Assembly: GCA_046330455.1 (NCBI GenBank)
Contig: JAXLSU010000010.1
Coordinates: 1 to 64,000 of the forward strand
Origin: CAVQXR01 sp046330455
GTDB lineage: Bacteria; Actinomycetota; Thermoleophilia; Gaiellales; Gaiellaceae
Reading direction: 5' to 3'
DNA length: 64,000 nucleotides
Shown here: positions 18,164 to 26,986 of the stretch, piece after piece
Position numbering within the stretch: position 1 is the first letter of the stretch
How the letters are laid out: each line of letters opens with the position of its first letter
The notes under the pieces: model-generated
Databases searched by the model: none
Told to the model about the DNA's origin: nothing
Seen by the model: only the letters and a program-made list of their open reading frames with translations
Translations under genes and position numbers: made by a program

Positions 18164-18855
18164 AGCACGCCCGGCCGATCGCTCCGTGCTGACACGAACT
18201 CCTCCGCAACCCGAAGGTCCTTCGGGGTGTTCACGGTCAGCCACACGCCCTCGTGGCGAAGGGCGCGGAGCTTGCCCTCGGCTGCCAGCTCGGGAAACGT
18301 GCTGCGCTCGTGGTCGCCCCGCTCCGGCAGCCGCGCGAGGGTCTCCTCGCCGAGGACGTAGATCCCGCAGTTCACCCAGTAGGGAAGTCGCGGCGCCTCG
18401 GAGAAGCCGACGACGACGTCGCCGTCGAGGTCGACGACACCGAACGCGGAGGTCAGCGGGGCGACCACGATCGTTGCAGCCCCCCCTCCACGCTGGTGGT
18501 GTTCGAGCAGGCCGGCGAAGTCGACATCGGTCAGCTCGTCGCCGTTCAGTGCGAAGACGGGACCGCGCGCACGGAGATAGGTGGCCGCGTTGCGCAGACC
18601 GCCTCCCCGGCCCAGCGGCTCCGACTCGGGCGCCGTGACGATCTCGGCTCCGAGGCCCGAGAGCGCCTCCTCGAAGAGGGCACCCTGCGAGGCCTGGCAG
18701 GCGACGACGATCCGGTCGACCCCCGCGGCGACAAGGCGGTCGACCTGGTAGGCGGCGAGTGGACGACCGGCGACGGGTACGAGCGGCTTCGGAAGGCCCC
18801 CGGCGGCGTCGCCGAGCCTCTCCGCCTTCCCCCCGGCCAGGATCAGGGCCTCCAT
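18160..18855 (-). CDS. Sugar-1-phosphate nucleotidyltransferase (short form)
   Basis: A 231-residue Rossmann-like nucleotidyltransferase. MEALILAGGKAERLGDAAG and KPLVPVAGRPL form the nucleotide-binding signature, although the usual GTRLRPLT is altered to AERLGDA. FALNGDELTDVDF carries the metal-binding Asp, and VGFSEAPRLPYWVNCGIYVL is the sugar-binding strand. Its ATG overlaps the stop of the UDP-glucose dehydrogenase gene (ATGA) and its stop overlaps the cupin start. It probably supplies an NDP-sugar for surface polysaccharide. Which sugar and nucleotide cannot be told. Confidence 0.87.
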   Translation of the reverse strand: MEALILAGGKAERLGDAAGGLPKPLVPVAGRPLAAYQVDRLVAAGVDRIVVACQASQGALFEEALSGLGAEIVTAPESEPLGRGGGLRNAATYLRARGPVFALNGDELTDVDFAGLLEHHQRGGGAATIVVAPLTSAFGVVDLDGDVVVGFSEAPRLPYWVNCGIYVLGEETLARLPERGDHERSTFPELAAEGKLRALRHEGVWLTVNTPKDLRVAEEFVSARSDRPGVL

Positions 18856-20156
18856 CAGGTCAGCGAGGGGCGGCCGATGGATTCGTAGACGAACTGGTTG
18901 CGTCGCGCCTCGGCCGGATCGAGGATGTTCCGCCCATCGACGAGCACCGCGGTCTTCATCACCCGGGCCGCGTCGTCGTAGGGGAATCGCTTCACCTCGT
19001 CCCACTCCGTCACGATCACCGCGGCGTCGGCGCCCCGCAGCGCTGCGAGCATGTCGCGAAACAGCTCGACACCCGAGAGCAGCGGGCGTGCCTCGTCGAT
19101 CGCGACCGGATCCCAGGCCCGAACGGATGCGCCCTCCGAACGAAGGCGCGAGGCGAGCACGAGGCTCGCTGCCTGCCGCATGTCGTTCGTGTTCGGCTTG
19201 AAGGCGAGCCCGAGCAACGTGATCGTCCGGCCGCGCAGCGTCCCGAGATGCTTTGCGAGCTTCCCGATCACCCGCCGCTTCTGGAGCTCGTTGACCTCGA
19301 TCACGGCGGTCAGGAGCTGGAAGTGGTACCCGGAGTTGCCGGCCAGCTGCTTGAGCGCCGCGACGTCCTTGGGGAAGCAGCTACCCCCGAACCCGATCCC
19401 GGCCCGGAGGAAGTGCTGTCCGATCCGGTCGTCGAGGCCCATCCCTCTCGCGACGACGCCGACGTCCGCTCCGGTCTCCTCACAGACGTTCGCGATCTCG
19501 TTGATGAACGAGATCTTCGTCGCGAGGAACGCATTCGACGCGTACTTGATCATCTCGGCCGAGGCGATGTCCGTGCGGACGACGGGCGCACCCAGGCCGT
19601 CGTACAGCCCGGCGACGGCCTCGAGGGCTGCCTCCGACACGCCTCCGAGCACGATCCGGTCGGGATGCTGGAAGTCGTCGACTGCCGTGCCCTCGGCCAG
19701 GAACTCCGGGTTCGAGACGTAGTCGACGCGCTCGACGCCACGTGCTGCGAGCTCCGTCATCACCTTCGCACCCGTTCCCACCGGGACGGTGCTCTTCATC
19801 ACGAGGATCGTGTCGCCGCGGCCCTCGACGTCGTGCTCCAGCTCCTCGACCAGATGCCACACCGCCGAGAGGTCTGCGTCGCCCGAGTACGTGGGGGGCG
19901 TGCCGACGCAGACGAACACGATCCGTGCGCTTCGCAGCACGTCCCCGATCTCGAGCGTGAAGTGGAGCCGCTCGCGGTTGCGCTCGAGGATCTCCTCGAG
20001 ACCGGGCTCGTAGATGGGAAGCTCGCCGCGCTCGAGCGCCGCGATCCGCTCCGGATCGATGTCGCGCAACCACACGTCGTGCCCGCGCTCCGCGAAACAG
20101 GTACCGGTGACGAGGCCGACCCAGCCGGCCCCCAGGACTCCGATCGGCTCTCTCAT
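18855..20156 (-). CDS. ugd: UDP-glucose 6-dehydrogenase
   Basis: Oxidises UDP-glucose to UDP-glucuronate with two NAD+. The 433-residue protein has the N-terminal NAD-binding GVLGAGWVGLVTGTCFAERG (residues 6-25), the hinge region NEFLAEGTAVDDF-like segment (SNPEFLAEG), the catalytic Cys in GIGFGGSCFPKDVAALKQ (about residue 258), the conserved Lys in EMIKYASNAFLATKISFINE, and the C-terminal LGLAFKPNTNDMRQAAS. The ATG at 20156 overlaps the LCP gene stop (ATGA). UDP-glucuronate would feed acidic polysaccharide synthesis, and an epimerase of the UDP-glucuronate/galactose class is encoded at 60386-61390. A longer frame running upstream lies antiparallel to nothing real and was rejected. Confidence 0.95.
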   Translation of the reverse strand: MREPIGVLGAGWVGLVTGTCFAERGHDVWLRDIDPERIAALERGELPIYEPGLEEILERNRERLHFTLEIGDVLRSARIVFVCVGTPPTYSGDADLSAVWHLVEELEHDVEGRGDTILVMKSTVPVGTGAKVMTELAARGVERVDYVSNPEFLAEGTAVDDFQHPDRIVLGGVSEAALEAVAGLYDGLGAPVVRTDIASAEMIKYASNAFLATKISFINEIANVCEETGADVGVVARGMGLDDRIGQHFLRAGIGFGGSCFPKDVAALKQLAGNSGYHFQLLTAVIEVNELQKRRVIGKLAKHLGTLRGRTITLLGLAFKPNTNDMRQAASLVLASRLRSEGASVRAWDPVAIDEARPLLSGVELFRDMLAALRGADAAVIVTEWDEVKRFPYDDAARVMKTAVLVDGRNILDPAEARRNQFVYESIGRPSLT

Positions 20157-22111
20157 GCGCCCTTGAACGCGGAGAGCGGCTGCAGCCCCTTCGCGATCGC
20201 GATCAGCGATCGGTTCGAGAGGCCGCTGTCGAGGGTGTTCGTGACCCAGTACGCGGTGCCGTTCTCGACGAACGCGACCATGTTCAGCCTCGCGCCGTCG
20301 AAGTACAGCCACAGCGTGCGCTTCCCGACCTTCCGCGTCGCGTTGTAGCCCTGGAGGATTGGGGCCTCGGTCCAGCTCGTCTGCTGGACACCCCAGTAGC
20401 TGACTCCTCGCTGGTAGACGATCCGCAGCGCGTCGTGCTTCGTACCGTCCGGGTCCTCGATCCTGTACGTGCGCACGGGCACGACCGTGTCGAGGCTCGA
20501 CGATGTGTCCCTGACGGTGGGGACGAGCACGGGGAAGCTGACGCTGCCACGCGCCTCGCGCAGGTACGGGAGGACGGCGCTGAAGTCCCGTACGACCGAG
20601 GCCTCCTCGGTGTCGACCTCCTCCTGCGGCTGCGCCTGGCCGATCGTGCCGTGGAACGTCGAGCCGAGGATCACCCTGAGCGCGTTCTCTCCCAGCTCCG
20701 CCGCCGGCGGCGCCTCCTCGGGCTTCCCGGCAAACAGATCCGCAACCGTCTTCGCAGCGGCGGCGGCGCCCGCCACGTCCGGGTTGTACTGCACGACCGT
20801 CTCGAAGTAGTCGAAGCGGTCGGCGTCGCCCGTCGTCGAGATCGAGTAGCCCTGCTCGTGCAGCAGCTCGGCTGCGAGCTGCGCGTCGCCCGTCACCCCG
20901 TTTCCGTTCTGCACCTCGATCAGGGTCGCGGCCGGGCTCAGCGCCGGCTCGGTGGGCTTCTTCCCGGAGCTCGCGGCGCTCGCCCGGCCTGCCGCCGTCG
21001 TATCCGGGTAGAGGAAGTTCCGGACCGCCGTGCTCAGGTCGGCGTCGGTCGTCGTCACCGTGTAGTCGCCCTGGACGTGCAGCTGGACCTGGAAGACGTT
21101 GCCCGCCGGCAGCTCGTACAGGAACTGCGCGTACCCGAGCGCCTCCTGGACGCTCACGCGCTTGCCGCCGCCGCGGCCCACGAAGACGGCCTTCGAGACC
21201 GCGCTGACCACGCCGGGAAGCTTCGACACCGAGAAGCTCGTCTGCACGGACTGCTTCAGCGCCTTCACGAACTGCTGCTGGCGCACGATCCGGTGGAAGT
21301 CGGAGTCCCCGTGCCGGTAGCGCGCGTAGTCGAGCGCCGCCCCGCCCGTCAGCCGCTGGTAGCCGGGCTGGACGTTGATCGTCGCGTACCCGCCCGGGCC
21401 GCTGTCGTCGTTGAAGTAGCGATGGTCGACGTCGACGTACACGCCGCCGACCTTGTTCACGATCTCCTTGAAGCCGTGGAAGTTCACGGTGACGAGGTAG
21501 TTCGGACGGATCCCCGTCAGCTGCTGCACCGTCCGCAGGACGCCGAGCTCGCCGCAGTACGCGTAGGCCGTGTTGATCTTGTCTCGCCACGGGTCGGGGT
21601 GGCGCTTGCAGCCCGGATGGTCGACCTCGAGGTCTCGTGGGAACGAGAGCATGGAGACCGTGTCGCGCTTGGGATCGGCCCGGATCAGCATCACGGTGTC
21701 GGAGCGCCCGGCGTCCTGCTCGGGGCCGAGGCGGACGTCGGCGCCGACCACGAGCATCACCGCCGGCTCGCCGGGCACGGGCACCTCGAGCACGTCCGCG
21801 TCGATCACCTCCTGCTGGCTCGCCGAATGCGGCGTGCCGAGCTCCGCAACCGTCCGGTCGAGGTAGAGCCAGACACCTCCCCCGAGCCCCGCAGCCGCGA
21901 CCGCGACGATCACGAGCAGCCACCCGAGGATCTTGCCCGTCAGCCGCATCCCCCGGTGACCGCCGCCGCCGTAGCGGCTCATCGCGGTCAGCCGCGGCGG
22001 GGGCGGCGGCGGAGGAGGTGCGAGGGCGGACGACTCGAGCCAACCGGAGCCGCCGTTCCCGTTGCCACCCGTACGGCTCGCGCCGCTTCCTCTCTTCAGA
22101 GTTGTTCGCAC
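20153..22111 (-). CDS. LytR-CpsA-Psr (LCP) family cell-wall polymer ligase
   Basis: LCP enzymes attach polyprenyl-linked polymers to peptidoglycan outside the membrane. From the GTG at 22111 the 652-residue protein has a Gly- and Pro-rich cytoplasmic tail, one membrane helix (GWLLVIVAVAAAGLGGGVWL, about 60-80) and the LCP catalytic domain (about 120-310). Conserved charged residues there include the Arg of RSDTVMLIRAD, the FPRDLEV Arg and the YARYRHGDSDFHRIVRQQQF block. A LytR_C domain follows (TLIEVQNGNGVTGDAQLAAE), then a further beta-rich C-terminal domain. An ATG at 21982 would remove the Pro-rich tail and is the alternative start. It heads the polysaccharide operon with ugd. Confidence 0.88.
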   Translation of the reverse strand: MRTTLKRGSGASRTGGNGNGGSGWLESSALAPPPPPPPPRLTAMSRYGGGGHRGMRLTGKILGWLLVIVAVAAAGLGGGVWLYLDRTVAELGTPHSASQQEVIDADVLEVPVPGEPAVMLVVGADVRLGPEQDAGRSDTVMLIRADPKRDTVSMLSFPRDLEVDHPGCKRHPDPWRDKINTAYAYCGELGVLRTVQQLTGIRPNYLVTVNFHGFKEIVNKVGGVYVDVDHRYFNDDSGPGGYATINVQPGYQRLTGGAALDYARYRHGDSDFHRIVRQQQFVKALKQSVQTSFSVSKLPGVVSAVSKAVFVGRGGGKRVSVQEALGYAQFLYELPAGNVFQVQLHVQGDYTVTTTDADLSTAVRNFLYPDTTAAGRASAASSGKKPTEPALSPAATLIEVQNGNGVTGDAQLAAELLHEQGYSISTTGDADRFDYFETVVQYNPDVAGAAAAAKTVADLFAGKPEEAPPAAELGENALRVILGSTFHGTIGQAQPQEEVDTEEASVVRDFSAVLPYLREARGSVSFPVLVPTVRDTSSSLDTVVPVRTYRIEDPDGTKHDALRIVYQRGVSYWGVQQTSWTEAPILQGYNATRKVGKRTLWLYFDGARLNMVAFVENGTAYWVTNTLDSGLSNRSLIAIAKGLQPLSAFKGA

Positions 22112-22232
22112 GCGCGTCTCAGTCGTGATCCCCGCCTGGACCCGCCGGGCGAGCCGTATTCGAGGATAGCGAAGTCTTCGGCGGCGGCGCTTGCAGCCCT
22201 GCCTCGACGCAGGCGCGCGCCGACCGTGTCGC

Positions 22233-22658
22233 TCAGTCCCGCCCCGCGACGGCGAGCTTGTTCTCGGCATGGCGAAGGCGCTGGGACACGACCCAACGAT
22301 CGATCCCCTCCTCGCCTGCGTCGGCCCGCTCGAGCAGCGCCCGGGCCTCGTCGGCCTCCTGCTGGGCCCGCGCGACGTCGATGTCCTCGGCCCGAACGGC
22401 ATCGTCGACGAGCACGATCACGCGGTCGCGCTGCACCTTGAAGTACCCGGGCCCGGTCGCGAACGCCGTCCACGCGTCGCCCGTCCGCACACGCGTCTCG
22501 CCCGCCTTCAACATCGCGACGAGCGGTGCGTGGCGCGGCAGGATACCGATCTCGCCGGCCGCGCCGGGAACGACGATCATCGAGGCGAGCCCGTCGAAGA
22601 CGGGCCCCTCGGGCGTCACGACGGAGAGCTCGAAGCTCTTGTCGGTGACCTCGACCAC
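22233..22658 (-). CDS. atpC: F1Fo ATP synthase subunit epsilon
   Basis: Central-stalk subunit and regulator of the ATP synthase. The 141 residues show the N-terminal beta sandwich (ELSVVTPEGPVFDGLASMIV, GEIGILPRHAPLVAMLKAGE) and a C-terminal helical hairpin (ARAQQEADEARALLERADAG). It starts eight bases after atpD and ends the ATP synthase block. The 121-base gap that follows leads to the LCP gene. Confidence 0.96.
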   Translation of the reverse strand: MVEVTDKSFELSVVTPEGPVFDGLASMIVVPGAAGEIGILPRHAPLVAMLKAGETRVRTGDAWTAFATGPGYFKVQRDRVIVLVDDAVRAEDIDVARAQQEADEARALLERADAGEEGIDRWVVSQRLRHAENKLAVAGRD

Positions 22659-22666
22659 GGAGCCCC

Positions 22667-24100
22667 TTACGCCGCCTCGGCCAGCTTGCGGCCCTGCTCG
22701 ACGGCCTCCTCGATCGTTCCGACCATGTAGAAGGCACCCTCGGGCAGGTCGTCGTGGCGCCCCTCGATGATCTCGGTGAACCCCTTCACCGTGTCCTCGA
22801 GGCGGACGTACTTCCCGGGCGAGCCGGTGAACGCCTCCGCGACGAAGAACGGCTGGGTCAGGAACCGCTGGACCTTCCGGGCCCGGCTGACGATCAGCTT
22901 GTCCTCGTCCGAGAGTTCGTCGATCCCGAGGATCGCGATGATGTCCTGCAGGTCCTTGTAGCGCTGCAGGATCTCCTGCACCCGGGTCGCCGTCTGGTAG
23001 TGCTCGTCGGAGACGATCCCGGGCTGCATGATCCGCGACACGGAGTCGAGCGGGTCGACGGCCGGGTAGAGGCCCTGCTCGGTGAGGGCGCGGTTCAGCA
23101 CCGTCGTCGAGTCGAGGTGCGCGAACGTGTTCGCCGGGGCCGGGTCGGTGAGATCGTCGGCCGGGACGTAGATCGCCTGCACCGAGGTGATCGAGCCGTG
23201 CTGCGTCGACGTGATCCGCTCCTGCAGCTGCCCCATCTCGGTGGCGAGCGTCGGCTGGTAGCCCACGGCGGACGGCATGCGACCGAGCAGCGCCGACACC
23301 TCGGAGCCCGCCTGCACGAAGCGGAAGATGTTGTCGACGAAGATCAGGACGTCCTGACCCTGCTCGCGGAAGTACTCGGCCATCGTCAGGCCCGAGAGGG
23401 CGACGCGAAGGCGCGCTCCGGGCGGCTCGTTCATCTGGCCGAAGACGAGCGAGGTCTTCGAGATCACGCCCGACTCCGTCATCTCGACGTAGAGGTCGTT
23501 GCCCTCGCGGGTTCGCTCGCCGACGCCGCAGAAGACCGACAGGCCCGAGTGCTCCTCGGCGATGTTGCGGATCAGCTCCTGGATCAGCACCGTCTTGCCC
23601 ACGCCGGCGCCGCCGAACAGGCCCACCTTGCCGCCCTTCACGTACGGCGCGAGCAGGTCGATCACCTTGATGCCCGTCTCGAAGATCTCGACGGTGGGCT
23701 TCAACGACTCAAACAGCGGCGGATCGCGGTGGATCGGCCAGCGCTCGCGAACCTCCACCGGCTCCGCGACGAGGTCGATCGTGTCGCCGAGCACGTTGAA
23801 CAGGCGCCCGAGCGTCGCGTCGCCGACCGGGACCGTGATCGCGTCGCCGGTGTCGATCACGTCGGCCCCGCGTGGGATGCCGTCGGTCGAATCCATCGCG
23901 ACGGCGCGAACCGTGTCGTCTCCGAGGTGCTGCTGCACCTCGGCGATCAGGTCGAGCCCGGGGCGCCCCTCCTCCTCGGGGACCGTGATCCGGAGGGCGT
24001 TGTAGATCGCGGGCAGCCGGTCGGGGAAGATGGCGTCGATCACGACGCCCTTGATCTCGACGACCTTCCCGACATTCGTGGGCGCGACAGTCTCGGACAT
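22667..24100 (-). CDS. atpD: F1Fo ATP synthase subunit beta
   Basis: Catalytic F1 subunit, 477 residues. Walker A is GLFGGAGVGKTVLIQELI (about 155-172), the catalytic Glu is in GVGERTREGNDLY, Walker B is DVLIFVDNIFRF, and ALLGRMPSAVGYQPTL and YVPADDLTDPAP are the adenine and catalytic-interface loops. It is followed directly by atpC. Unlike the usual order it is not next to atpG, which lies 7 kb upstream beyond a transporter operon. It may therefore need its own promoter, for which candidates exist just upstream. Confidence 0.98.
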   Translation of the reverse strand: MSETVAPTNVGKVVEIKGVVIDAIFPDRLPAIYNALRITVPEEEGRPGLDLIAEVQQHLGDDTVRAVAMDSTDGIPRGADVIDTGDAITVPVGDATLGRLFNVLGDTIDLVAEPVEVRERWPIHRDPPLFESLKPTVEIFETGIKVIDLLAPYVKGGKVGLFGGAGVGKTVLIQELIRNIAEEHSGLSVFCGVGERTREGNDLYVEMTESGVISKTSLVFGQMNEPPGARLRVALSGLTMAEYFREQGQDVLIFVDNIFRFVQAGSEVSALLGRMPSAVGYQPTLATEMGQLQERITSTQHGSITSVQAIYVPADDLTDPAPANTFAHLDSTTVLNRALTEQGLYPAVDPLDSVSRIMQPGIVSDEHYQTATRVQEILQRYKDLQDIIAILGIDELSDEDKLIVSRARKVQRFLTQPFFVAEAFTGSPGKYVRLEDTVKGFTEIIEGRHDDLPEGAFYMVGTIEEAVEQGRKLAEAA

Positions 24101-24162
24101 TGTGCTCCTGCTCGTCTCGGGCGGCAGCGGGTGCCGCCGGCATCGGTGAAGCGGTGTTACAA

Positions 24163-24204
24163 ACTCCGCGGAGTCTACCGTAGACAGCGGCGTCGGCTCG
24201 TCAC
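24163..24204 (-). promoter_or_regulatory. Candidate atpD promoter with two palindromes
   Basis: Upstream of atpD the minus strand carries GTGACG (24204-24199), a 16-base spacer and TACGGT (24182-24177). The -10 box lies inside the palindrome GTCTACCGTAGAC (24173-24185), which abuts a second palindrome ACTCCGCGGAGT (24163-24174). This would fit a promoter with an overlapping operator. The assignment rests on pattern alone. Confidence 0.3.
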
Positions 24205-24207
24205 GAA

Positions 24208-24225
24208 CTGACCCACGCGGGTCAG
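24208..24225 (-). terminator. Hairpin at the 3' end of the zf-HC2 gene
   Basis: CTGACCC, a four-base loop and GGGTCAG form a perfect seven-pair stem that includes the stop codon of the zf-HC2 gene (24224-24222). No U-run follows, so factor-independent termination is uncertain. Confidence 0.35.
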
Positions 24226-24638
24226 ACGTTGCCGGTCGGCGCGGTCGCGGTCGGCGGCGGCGGCAGCTCGACGATCGTCGTGACCGGACGCGGGCTGTCC
24301 CCGCTCCCGAGCAGCCCGCCGAGCAGGCCGCCGAGCGTGCCGGAGACGACGACGAGCGCGACCGCGACGGCGAGCCGGCGACGGCGGGCCCGGTGGCGAG
24401 GACGGATCGGAACGGGCTCCGGCGAGAGCGGGCGCGAGGGAGCCTCGACCGGGAGGGAGCGGATCGCCTGCGCGCTCGACTCGATCCCCTCGGCGAACGC
24501 GCGGCAGTCGGTGCAGCGGCCGAGATGGCGCCGCAACAGCAGCCGCTCGAGCTCGGACAGCTCGCCGTCGAGGCGCTGGGAGGCCCATTCCCGGGCCCGG
24601 GCGCAGCTACGCTCTCTGTCTCCTGGGGAGCCGATCAT
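24222..24638 (-). CDS. zf-HC2 domain membrane protein, putative anti-sigma factor
   Basis: A 138-residue protein with an N-terminal zf-HC2/ZAS-type zinc site (LRRHLGRCTDCRAFAEG, H-x3-C-x2-C at about residues 35-42), a basic linker and one membrane helix (LAVAVALVVVSGTLGGLLGG, about 90-110). A short Pro/Thr-rich tail lies outside. This architecture is typical of membrane anti-sigma factors. No sigma-factor gene is adjacent, so any partner is elsewhere. It lies between the transporter operon and atpD. The ATG at 24638 is preceded by AGGAGAGAGAGG. Confidence 0.75.
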   Translation of the reverse strand: MIGSPGDRERSCARAREWASQRLDGELSELERLLLRRHLGRCTDCRAFAEGIESSAQAIRSLPVEAPSRPLSPEPVPIRPRHRARRRRLAVAVALVVVSGTLGGLLGGLLGSGDSPRPVTTIVELPPPPTATAPTGNV

Positions 24639-24793
24639 CGTCCTCTCTCTCCTGCGACGATAGCGAGCGCCGGAGGTTAGGCCGAGCGGCCTGCCGTCTG
24701 CCGCCGCCACCCGGGAGGCGTGACCCAGGGCTCAGACGTCGTGGGAGATGACGGTCGGCTGGAAGCTCATGTGCCGGGCCCGGCGGGCATGCG

Positions 24794-25876
24794 TCACTCG
24801 GCGACGACGCGCTCGAGGTCGTCGCCCGGCTCGAGCGGGTACCAGCAGGCCACGTCCGCGCCGCCGGCGACGTGCTTCAGCGGCGGGTACTCCGTGCGGC
24901 ACGGCTCCGGGACCTCGTCGGCCTTTCCGGTCACGAGCCGCGCCTTCGGGCACCGGGGGTGGAATGGGCAGCCGGGAGGTGGGTTGACCGGGGACGGAAC
25001 GTCGCCGCGGAGCACGATCCGGTGGCGCTTGACGCCCTGCCCGACGTCCCCCTTCGGAACCGCGGAGAGCAGGGCCGCCGTGTACGGGTGCTTCGGGTGC
25101 TCGTAGAGCGTCGTCGCGTCGCCGATCTCGACGATGTGGCCGAGGTACATGACCGCGATCCGATCCGAGATGTGCCTGACGACGCCCAGATCGTGCGAGA
25201 TGAAGAGGTAGGTCAGGTCGAAGTCCTGCTGAAGGCTCTGCAGGAGGTTGAGGATCTGCGCCTGGATCGAGACGTCGAGCGCCGACACGGGCTCGTCACA
25301 GACGATCAGCCGGGGCGAGAGGGCGAGGGCGCGCGCGACCCCGATCCGCTGGCGCTGGCCTCCCGAGAACTCGTGCGCGTAGCGGTTGAAGTGCTCGGGA
25401 TTGAGCCCCACCCGGCTCATCAGATCCTGCACGCGGCGCTTCGACGAGCCCTCGGTGCCGTGGATCTTGAAGGGCGCGCCGATGATCTCGCCGATCGTCT
25501 GCCTCGGGTTGAGCGACGAGTACGGATCCTGGAAGACCATCTGCATCTCGCGCCGCAGCGGCCGCATCTGCTTGCGGCTGTACCCAGAGATGTCCTTGCC
25601 GTCGAAACGGATCGTCCCGCTCGTCGCGTCGAGCAGCTTCAGCACGAGCCGGGCCGTCGTCGACTTCCCGCACCCCGACTCCCCGACGAGGCCGAGCGTC
25701 TCGCCCTGGAGGATGTCGAAGCTGATCTCCTCGACCGCGTGGACGTGGGCGACGGTGCGCATGAGCAGGCCCGCGTGGATCGGGAACCGCTTCACGAGGT
25801 TCTCGACCTCGACCAGCGGCTGCCCCTTGCGGAGGCCCGCCCGGGGGGTCTCGACCGTGGCCGCGGTCTCGCTCAC
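24794..25876 (-). CDS. Peptide/nickel-type ABC transporter ATPase (OppF/DppF-like)
   Basis: Second ATPase of the uptake transporter, 360 residues. Walker A is GESGCGKSTTARLVL, the Q-loop is MVFQDPYSSLNPRQTI, the signature is FSGGQRQRIGVARALAL, Walker B is LIVCDEPVSALDVS, and the H-loop is ISHDLG. The C-terminal oligopeptide/dipeptide domain has CPFHPRCPKA with Cys positions found in members that bind a Fe-S cluster. GTG at 25876 overlaps the stop of the preceding ATPase gene (GTGA). It ends the transporter operon. Confidence 0.95.
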   Translation of the reverse strand: MSETAATVETPRAGLRKGQPLVEVENLVKRFPIHAGLLMRTVAHVHAVEEISFDILQGETLGLVGESGCGKSTTARLVLKLLDATSGTIRFDGKDISGYSRKQMRPLRREMQMVFQDPYSSLNPRQTIGEIIGAPFKIHGTEGSSKRRVQDLMSRVGLNPEHFNRYAHEFSGGQRQRIGVARALALSPRLIVCDEPVSALDVSIQAQILNLLQSLQQDFDLTYLFISHDLGVVRHISDRIAVMYLGHIVEIGDATTLYEHPKHPYTAALLSAVPKGDVGQGVKRHRIVLRGDVPSPVNPPPGCPFHPRCPKARLVTGKADEVPEPCRTEYPPLKHVAGGADVACWYPLEPGDDLERVVAE

Positions 25877-26898
25877 ACCGCCACCCGGTGGCGCCGGGCC
25901 AGCCGCTCGGCCCACACGCGGCGCTTGTCCTCGGCGGTCAGGTGACAGGCCTCGGCGTGCCCGCCGCCCCGGTCACGAAGCTCGGGGACCTGCTTGTCGC
26001 ACGGATCGAAGCGGTGCGGGCACCGGGGATGAAAGGGGCACCCGGGAGGGACGAAGATCAGGGAAGGCGGAGCTCCCTCGATCGGGATCAGCCGCTCGGC
26101 CCGGTCGTCGAGATGCGGCAGCGACTCGAGCAGTCCCCACGTGTAGGGGTGGAGCGGGCTCGCGAACACGCGGTCTGTCGGGCCGGCCTCCATCGCGCGG
26201 CCCGCGTACATGACCATCACCGACTGGGCGACCTCGGCGACGACTCCGAGGTCGTGGGTGATCAGGATCACGCCGATGTCGAACTCCTTCTTGATCCGGT
26301 CGATCAGCTCGAGGATCTGGGCCTGCACGGTCACGTCGAGCGCCGTCGTCGGCTCGTCCGCGATCAGGAGGTCGGGATTGTTGACGAGCGCCATCGCGAT
26401 CATCGCGCGCTGGCGCATGCCGCCCGAGAACTGGTGGGGGTAGTCGCGGAGCCGAGCTCTCGGGTTCGGGATCCCGACCGCGCCGAGCAGGTCGGCCGCC
26501 CGGTCGAGCGCCGCCTTCTTCGGCACCTTCTCGTGCACCGTGACCGCCTCGGCGATCTGGTCGCCGACCCGGTACATGGGATGGAGGCAGGCGAACGGGT
26601 CCTGGAAGATCATCGCGATCTCCTTGCCGCGGATCTTGCGCAGGTCGTCGTCGGAGGCCGCCAGCAGGTCGGTGCCCTTGAACAGGGCCTGCCCCGAGAT
26701 CCTCGCCGTCTCGCGGTTGAGGAGGCCGAGCAGGGCGAGGTTCGTGACGCTCTTGCCCGAGCCGCTCTCGCCGACGACTCCGAAGGTCTCGCCGCGGTGC
26801 ACGGAGAAGCTCAGCTTGTCGACGGCGTGCACGACCCCGTCGGGCGTCGGGAACTCGACCGAGAGGTCGGTGACCTCGAGGAGGGCCTCGCCGCTCAT
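25873..26898 (-). CDS. Peptide/nickel-type ABC transporter ATPase (OppD/DppD-like)
   Basis: First ATPase of the transporter, 341 residues from the ATG at 26898. Walker A is GESGSGKSVTNLALL, the Q-loop is MIFQDPFACLHPMYRV, the signature is FSGGMRQRAMIAMALV, and Walker B is LLIADEPTTALDVTV. The C-terminal CPFHPRCPHRFDPC segment is characteristic of this subfamily. It pairs as a heterodimer with the downstream ATPase and powers the two permeases. An ATG four codons upstream is an alternative start. It is separated from the permease gene by 88 bases holding a strong hairpin. Confidence 0.95.
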   Translation of the reverse strand: MSGEALLEVTDLSVEFPTPDGVVHAVDKLSFSVHRGETFGVVGESGSGKSVTNLALLGLLNRETARISGQALFKGTDLLAASDDDLRKIRGKEIAMIFQDPFACLHPMYRVGDQIAEAVTVHEKVPKKAALDRAADLLGAVGIPNPRARLRDYPHQFSGGMRQRAMIAMALVNNPDLLIADEPTTALDVTVQAQILELIDRIKKEFDIGVILITHDLGVVAEVAQSVMVMYAGRAMEAGPTDRVFASPLHPYTWGLLESLPHLDDRAERLIPIEGAPPSLIFVPPGCPFHPRCPHRFDPCDKQVPELRDRGGGHAEACHLTAEDKRRVWAERLARRHRVAV

Positions 26899-26930
26899 AC
26901 GCCACCGCACCGAATGAGCTTGAAGAAGGG

Positions 26931-26967
26931 CGCTCGTGGGGGAAACATGGTTTCCCCCACGGGAGCG
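26931..26967. other. Strong hairpin between permease B and ATPase D genes
   Basis: GTGGGGGAAAC, a three-base ATG loop and GTTTCCCCCAC pair perfectly, extended by CGCTC with GAGCG across a two-base bulge (16 pairs in all). There is no T-run on either side. It probably affects mRNA stability or read-through within the operon rather than ending transcription. Confidence 0.6.
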
Positions 26968-26986
26968 CGCCGAAGGCGGGCGACAA

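Noticed and set aside
20157..22043. Fusion of UDP-glucose dehydrogenase with an upstream domain
   Set aside because: The open upstream part is an out-of-frame reading of the LCP gene. Similarity and the ATGA overlap fix the start at 20156.
26931..26967. Factor-independent terminator within the transporter operon
   Set aside because: No U-run on either strand, and downstream genes belong to the same transporter. Listed as a structural element instead.
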